NCBI GenBank assembly: GCA_003641345.1 | Contig: QNAD01000108.1 | Span: 1 to 6,980 of the forward strand | Origin: Candidatus Zixiibacteriota bacterium | GTDB taxonomy: Bacteria; Zixibacteria; MSB-5A5; GN15; FEB-12 | Direction: 5' to 3' | Length of the DNA: 6,980 nucleotides | Part shown: positions 5,801 through 6,980 of the stretch, piece after piece | How positions within the stretch are numbered: the stretch's first letter is position 1 | How the letters are laid out: each line of letters starts with the position of its first letter | Notes under the pieces: generated by a model | Told to the model about the DNA's origin: nothing | The model's input: the letters and a program-made list of their open reading frames with translations, nothing else | Database searches by the model: none | Position numbers and translations under genes: made by a program

Positions 5801-6980
5801 CAAAATCCAAGACATGAATATTATTATGATAATACATATAATGTAACCTTAACAGTTACAGACATGTGTGGTGGAGATGCGACCACAAAGTCAATTACAA
5901 TCATAATCCAGCATTATCCACATGCTGGTTTCGAAGCAATTACGGATGCATGTATTGGAAATCCTGTCAATTTTGACGATCAATCCTATTATGCTGAAAC
6001 CTGGGAATGGGATTTTGGTGATGGTAATATATCGATTGAAGAAAACCCAACCCATACATTTATGGTGGCAGGACTTTACACTGTTTCTTTGAAAATAATC
6101 AACGATTGTGGTTCAGACACTTATGAACAAGACATATTAATCCACGGCAACTCAACAGCTGATTTTTATGCTGATAAAACTACTGTTTGTGTAAATGAAT
6201 CAGTAGAATTCATTGATAATAGCGATGATAGCTCTTTTGATTCATATTCATGGCTATGGGATTTTGGTGATGGTGCAACATCATCTTCTCAATTCCCATC
6301 TCACCAATATTCACAAGCAGGGTCTTATACTGTTTCTTTAACAGTCAAGAACCTAAATGGTTGTGGAGGTGATACTGAGACCAAGGAACTTTACATAACG
6401 GTACTTCCGGCTTCGACTTCTGCTTTTATTGCAACTCCTGATCACGGTAATGAACCTTTAACTGTGAGTTTCACAAATCAATCTGTGCATGCTACTAATT
6501 GGGAATGGGACTTTGGAGACGGAACTACTTCTACTGATTGGACCCCACAGCATACCTATACTAATATTGGCCAATTTACTGTTACCCTTAATACTTATAA
6601 TGAATGCGGTGACGATCAATCAAGTGAAGTTATTACTGTAACAGAACCGACATGCCAAGCTGATTTTGGCACAGAAGTTACATCTGGTTGTGGACCGTTT
6701 ACAGCTTATTTCTTTGACCAATCTGATTGTGACGTGCTGGCATGGTCTTGGACATTTGGTGATGGAGGTACTTCAATAGAACAGAATCCACAACATACTT
6801 ATGTAAATGTCGGTAGTTATGATGTTACTCTAACTATTACTTATGATGGTGGAACTGATACAGAAACCAAAACTAATTATATTACTGTCATTGCCCCGCC
6901 GACATCCGGATTTACAGCTAACCCTACAAATGGCAATGCACCATTAACAGTTGATTTCACTGACCAGTCGGTTGGTGCAA
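2867..6980 (+). CDS. Giant secreted PKD-repeat protein, 3' end beyond window
   Basis: The frame opens at ATG 2867 (chosen from the AGGAGGT spacing; ATG 2861 is an in-frame alternative) and has no stop through the window end, giving at least 1371 residues. Residues 1 to about 35 are a signal peptide: KKYR, then a hydrophobic stretch from about FMMLILLAISFIF, ending SVSAQA before EKC. Everything after is PKD domains of 80-83 residues. There are sixteen W-x-WDFGDG motifs, with the first Trp at 3077, 3320, 3566, 3809, 4052, 4295, 4541, 4787, 5030, 5273, 5519, 5762, 6002, 6251, 6500 and 6743, plus the start of a 17th domain. The sixteenth reads WSWTFGDG, with Thr for the usual Asp. PKD domains are Ig-like beta-sandwiches, typically used as extracellular spacers or for protein or carbohydrate contact. 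No catalytic domain is seen, so a stalk or adhesin role is inferred. Domains 2-14 each carry a conserved Cys pair. The gene lies 12 bases after the barrel gene, probably in one operon. A C-terminal sorting domain (for example type IX) may follow but cannot be seen. Confidence 0.93.
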   Translation, partial: MNTNKKYRSGTSFMMLILLAISFIFASSISVSAQAEKCHPPVADFSAEPTEGCYPFVVNFTDLSTGDISTWLWDFGDGHTSTEINPHHTYDFSGVYNVTLSLTGPYGSDSKTEISYITILDVPTVDFSYEVTSDCSGAKVDFQNLSGNATSWLWDFGDGNTSTDENPPTHSYFNSGIYTVTLIATNICGSVSESSEISVISIPDPVADFHADQTEVCVESDVTFYNDSQNAIEWHWDFGDGQTSYEQNPVHTYTIAGVYTVTLTVRNDCGEDFKIKEMYIRVIPNPIADFTSNSIVTCPGEAVSFIDQSTFANTWHWDFGDGTTSNEQSPTHIYTNSGQYAVILYVTNDCGQDTEIRENYITVFTDPVADYGYERLDECHPNVLWFYDVSSNATSWHWDFGDGNTSIEQNPQYFYVSNGSYTVTLTARNVCGEDNISKIVTVNIPPQPEADFSFETTPTCDGGVAVFADNSTDATSWLWDFGDGATSTDQNPTHYYLYFPGSHNVTLTAINSCGENLITKTVTTSSYPYANPEFTADKTSACTDETITFTDQSTNAVSWHWDFGDGNTSTDRNPSHAYSTAGTYDVSLHVYDRCGRDFTETKTQYITTEYKPIADFMPMSGGLCMEDYFNFSDYSSYATSWHWDFGDGSSSTAQNPQHTYNTDGIYTVVLTVTNSCGQDTKTIDISVNKSPQPVADFSYETVQYCYISQVTFTDLSSNAISWRWDFGDGSTSTEQNPIYNYPNAGTYTVTLIADNECGQNKISKTVVITEHSYPMADFSSDKTDACVDETVTFTDLSNNAVSWYWDFGDGNTSTVQNPTHTYASEGVYSVSLEIYDVCSRGDYEIKEQYIHIQAEPIANFRPESYHVCTANEIHFVDLSTGATSWEWDFGDGSTSTQQNPDHTYANSGTYTATLKVINDCSEDTKSLVLDINIIPRSVADFTYETIHNCDLAVIQFTDQSINADSWHWDFGDGHTSTEQNPRHEYYYDNTYNVTLTVTDMCGGDATTKSITIIIQHYPHAGFEAITDACIGNPVNFDDQSYYAETWEWDFGDGNISIEENPTHTFMVAGLYTVSLKIINDCGSDTYEQDILIHGNSTADFYADKTTVCVNESVEFIDNSDDSSFDSYSWLWDFGDGATSSSQFPSHQYSQAGSYTVSLTVKNLNGCGGDTETKELYITVLPASTSAFIATPDHGNEPLTVSFTNQSVHATNWEWDFGDGTTSTDWTPQHTYTNIGQFTVTLNTYNECGDDQSSEVITVTEPTCQADFGTEVTSGCGPFTAYFFDQSDCDVLAWSWTFGDGGTSIEQNPQHTYVNVGSYDVTLTITYDGGTDTETKTNYITVIAPPTSGFTANPTNGNAPLTVDFTDQSVGA
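4214..4948 (+). repeat. Three-domain super-repeat, copy I (PKD 6-7-8, types A-B-C)
   Basis: This 735-bp block is the first clear copy of a three-domain period. Type A (domain 6) begins ADFSFETTPTC. Type B (domain 7) has ADKTSACTDETITFTD, then HVYDRCGRDF and a QYIT tail. Type C (domain 8) begins KPIADFMP and ends NSCGQDTKTIDISV before SPQPVADF. Each type resembles the domain three places further on more than its neighbours, judged by eye. Domain 7 has two extra residues at its start (YANPEF where others have ADF). Confidence 0.65.
4949..5680 (+). repeat. Three-domain super-repeat, copy II (PKD 9-10-11, types A-B-C)
   Basis: Second copy, 732 bp. Domain 9 begins ADFSYETVQYC (compare ADFSFETTPTC in copy I). 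Domain 10 begins MADFSSDKTDACVDETVTFTD and has EIYDVCSRGDYEIKEQYI (compare HVYDRCGRDFTETKTQYI). Domain 11 begins EPIANFRPES and ends NDCSEDTKSLVLDI (compare NSCGQDTKTIDISV). The A-to-B linker ends in SYP in both copies. Confidence 0.65.
5681..6157 (+). repeat. Three-domain super-repeat, partial copy III (PKD 12-13, types A-B)
   Basis: Domain 12 starts ADFTYETIHNC, clearly type A, and ends in a linker with HYPHAGF matching the SYP linkers of copies I and II. Domain 13 occupies the B position, with AITDACIGNPVNFDDQS against the ADKTSAC and DKTDAC forms, but is more diverged and shorter at its end. Domain 14, where type C would be expected, instead resembles type B (ADKTTVCVNESVEF) and carries an insertion before its W-x-W motif, so the periodicity breaks here. 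Confidence 0.5.

Larger units (their letters stand above)
2993..6980 (+). repeat. Tandem array of 16 complete PKD domains plus a partial 17th
   Basis: Taking the 'ADF' position as the unit boundary, units begin near 2993, 3239, 3485, 3728, 3971, 4214, 4454, 4706, 4949, 5192, 5438, 5681, 5924, 6158, 6419, 6659 and 6905. The motif-to-motif period is 240-249 bp and always a multiple of three. The consensus per unit is roughly ADF, then C, V-x-F-x-D-x-S, a short loop, W-x-WDFGDG-x-T-S-T, NP-x-H-x-Y, G-x-Y-x-V-x-L, CG-x-D. The x in W-x-W varies (L, H, R, Y, E, S). Units have diverged, with mixed synonymous codons for WDFGDG, so most are not recent copies. However, units 3, 4, 5 and 8 share an identical 23-base stretch over the WHWDFGDG region. 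Confidence 0.93.

Noticed and set aside
2993..6980. Regular repeats of about 243 bp considered as a non-coding satellite or CRISPR-like array
   Set aside because: The period is always a multiple of three, the frame is open throughout, and the repeats encode PKD domains with synonymous variation. There are no short palindromic repeats with unique spacers.

Overview
The window is AT-rich DNA from what looks like a Gram-negative bacterium. It holds one short intergenic region and two co-directional genes on the + strand, both encoding exported proteins. An outer-membrane beta-barrel with a C-terminal Phe, followed by a very long chain of PKD domains, is typical of surface-protein loci in the FCB superphylum and related lineages (Bacteroidota/Ignavibacteriota, Zixibacteria, Cloacimonadota-like groups). 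This placement is an inference: there is no RNA or housekeeping gene to fix the taxon. The strong AGGAGGT ribosome site and the sigma70-like promoter fit ordinary Bacteroidetes poorly, since those rarely use either.

Layout. Positions 1-229 are intergenic and very AT-rich. They carry a near-consensus sigma70 promoter (TTGACA-N16-TATACT, 142-169). Positions 230-2854 encode an 874-residue outer-membrane protein: signal peptide, a conserved 'GTSGPYYLS ... DYTVDYERGRI' module, then a long beta-rich barrel ending in Phe. After a 12-nt gap, in which the ribosome-binding site overlaps the TAG stop of the first gene, a second gene starts at 2867. It stays open to the window end (at least 1371 codons). 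It encodes a signal peptide followed by 16 complete PKD domains and the start of a 17th.

The PKD chain is the notable part. Thirteen successive domains (2-14) each carry one cysteine before the second strand and one near the domain end. In ten of these there are exactly 51 residues between the two, which suggests an intradomain disulfide in every module. Domains 6-13 follow a three-domain higher-order pattern (ABC-ABC-AB, about 732 bp per unit), so the array probably grew by duplication of a three-domain block. From domain 15 the paired-cysteine type gives way to another PKD subtype.

Working model (inference): the two genes form one transcriptional and translational unit. The barrel sits in the outer membrane, and the PKD protein is a long, disulfide-stiffened extracellular stalk or adhesin that may be exported through, or anchored near, the barrel. 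The C-terminus of the PKD protein, which would show its sorting or anchoring signal, lies beyond the window.
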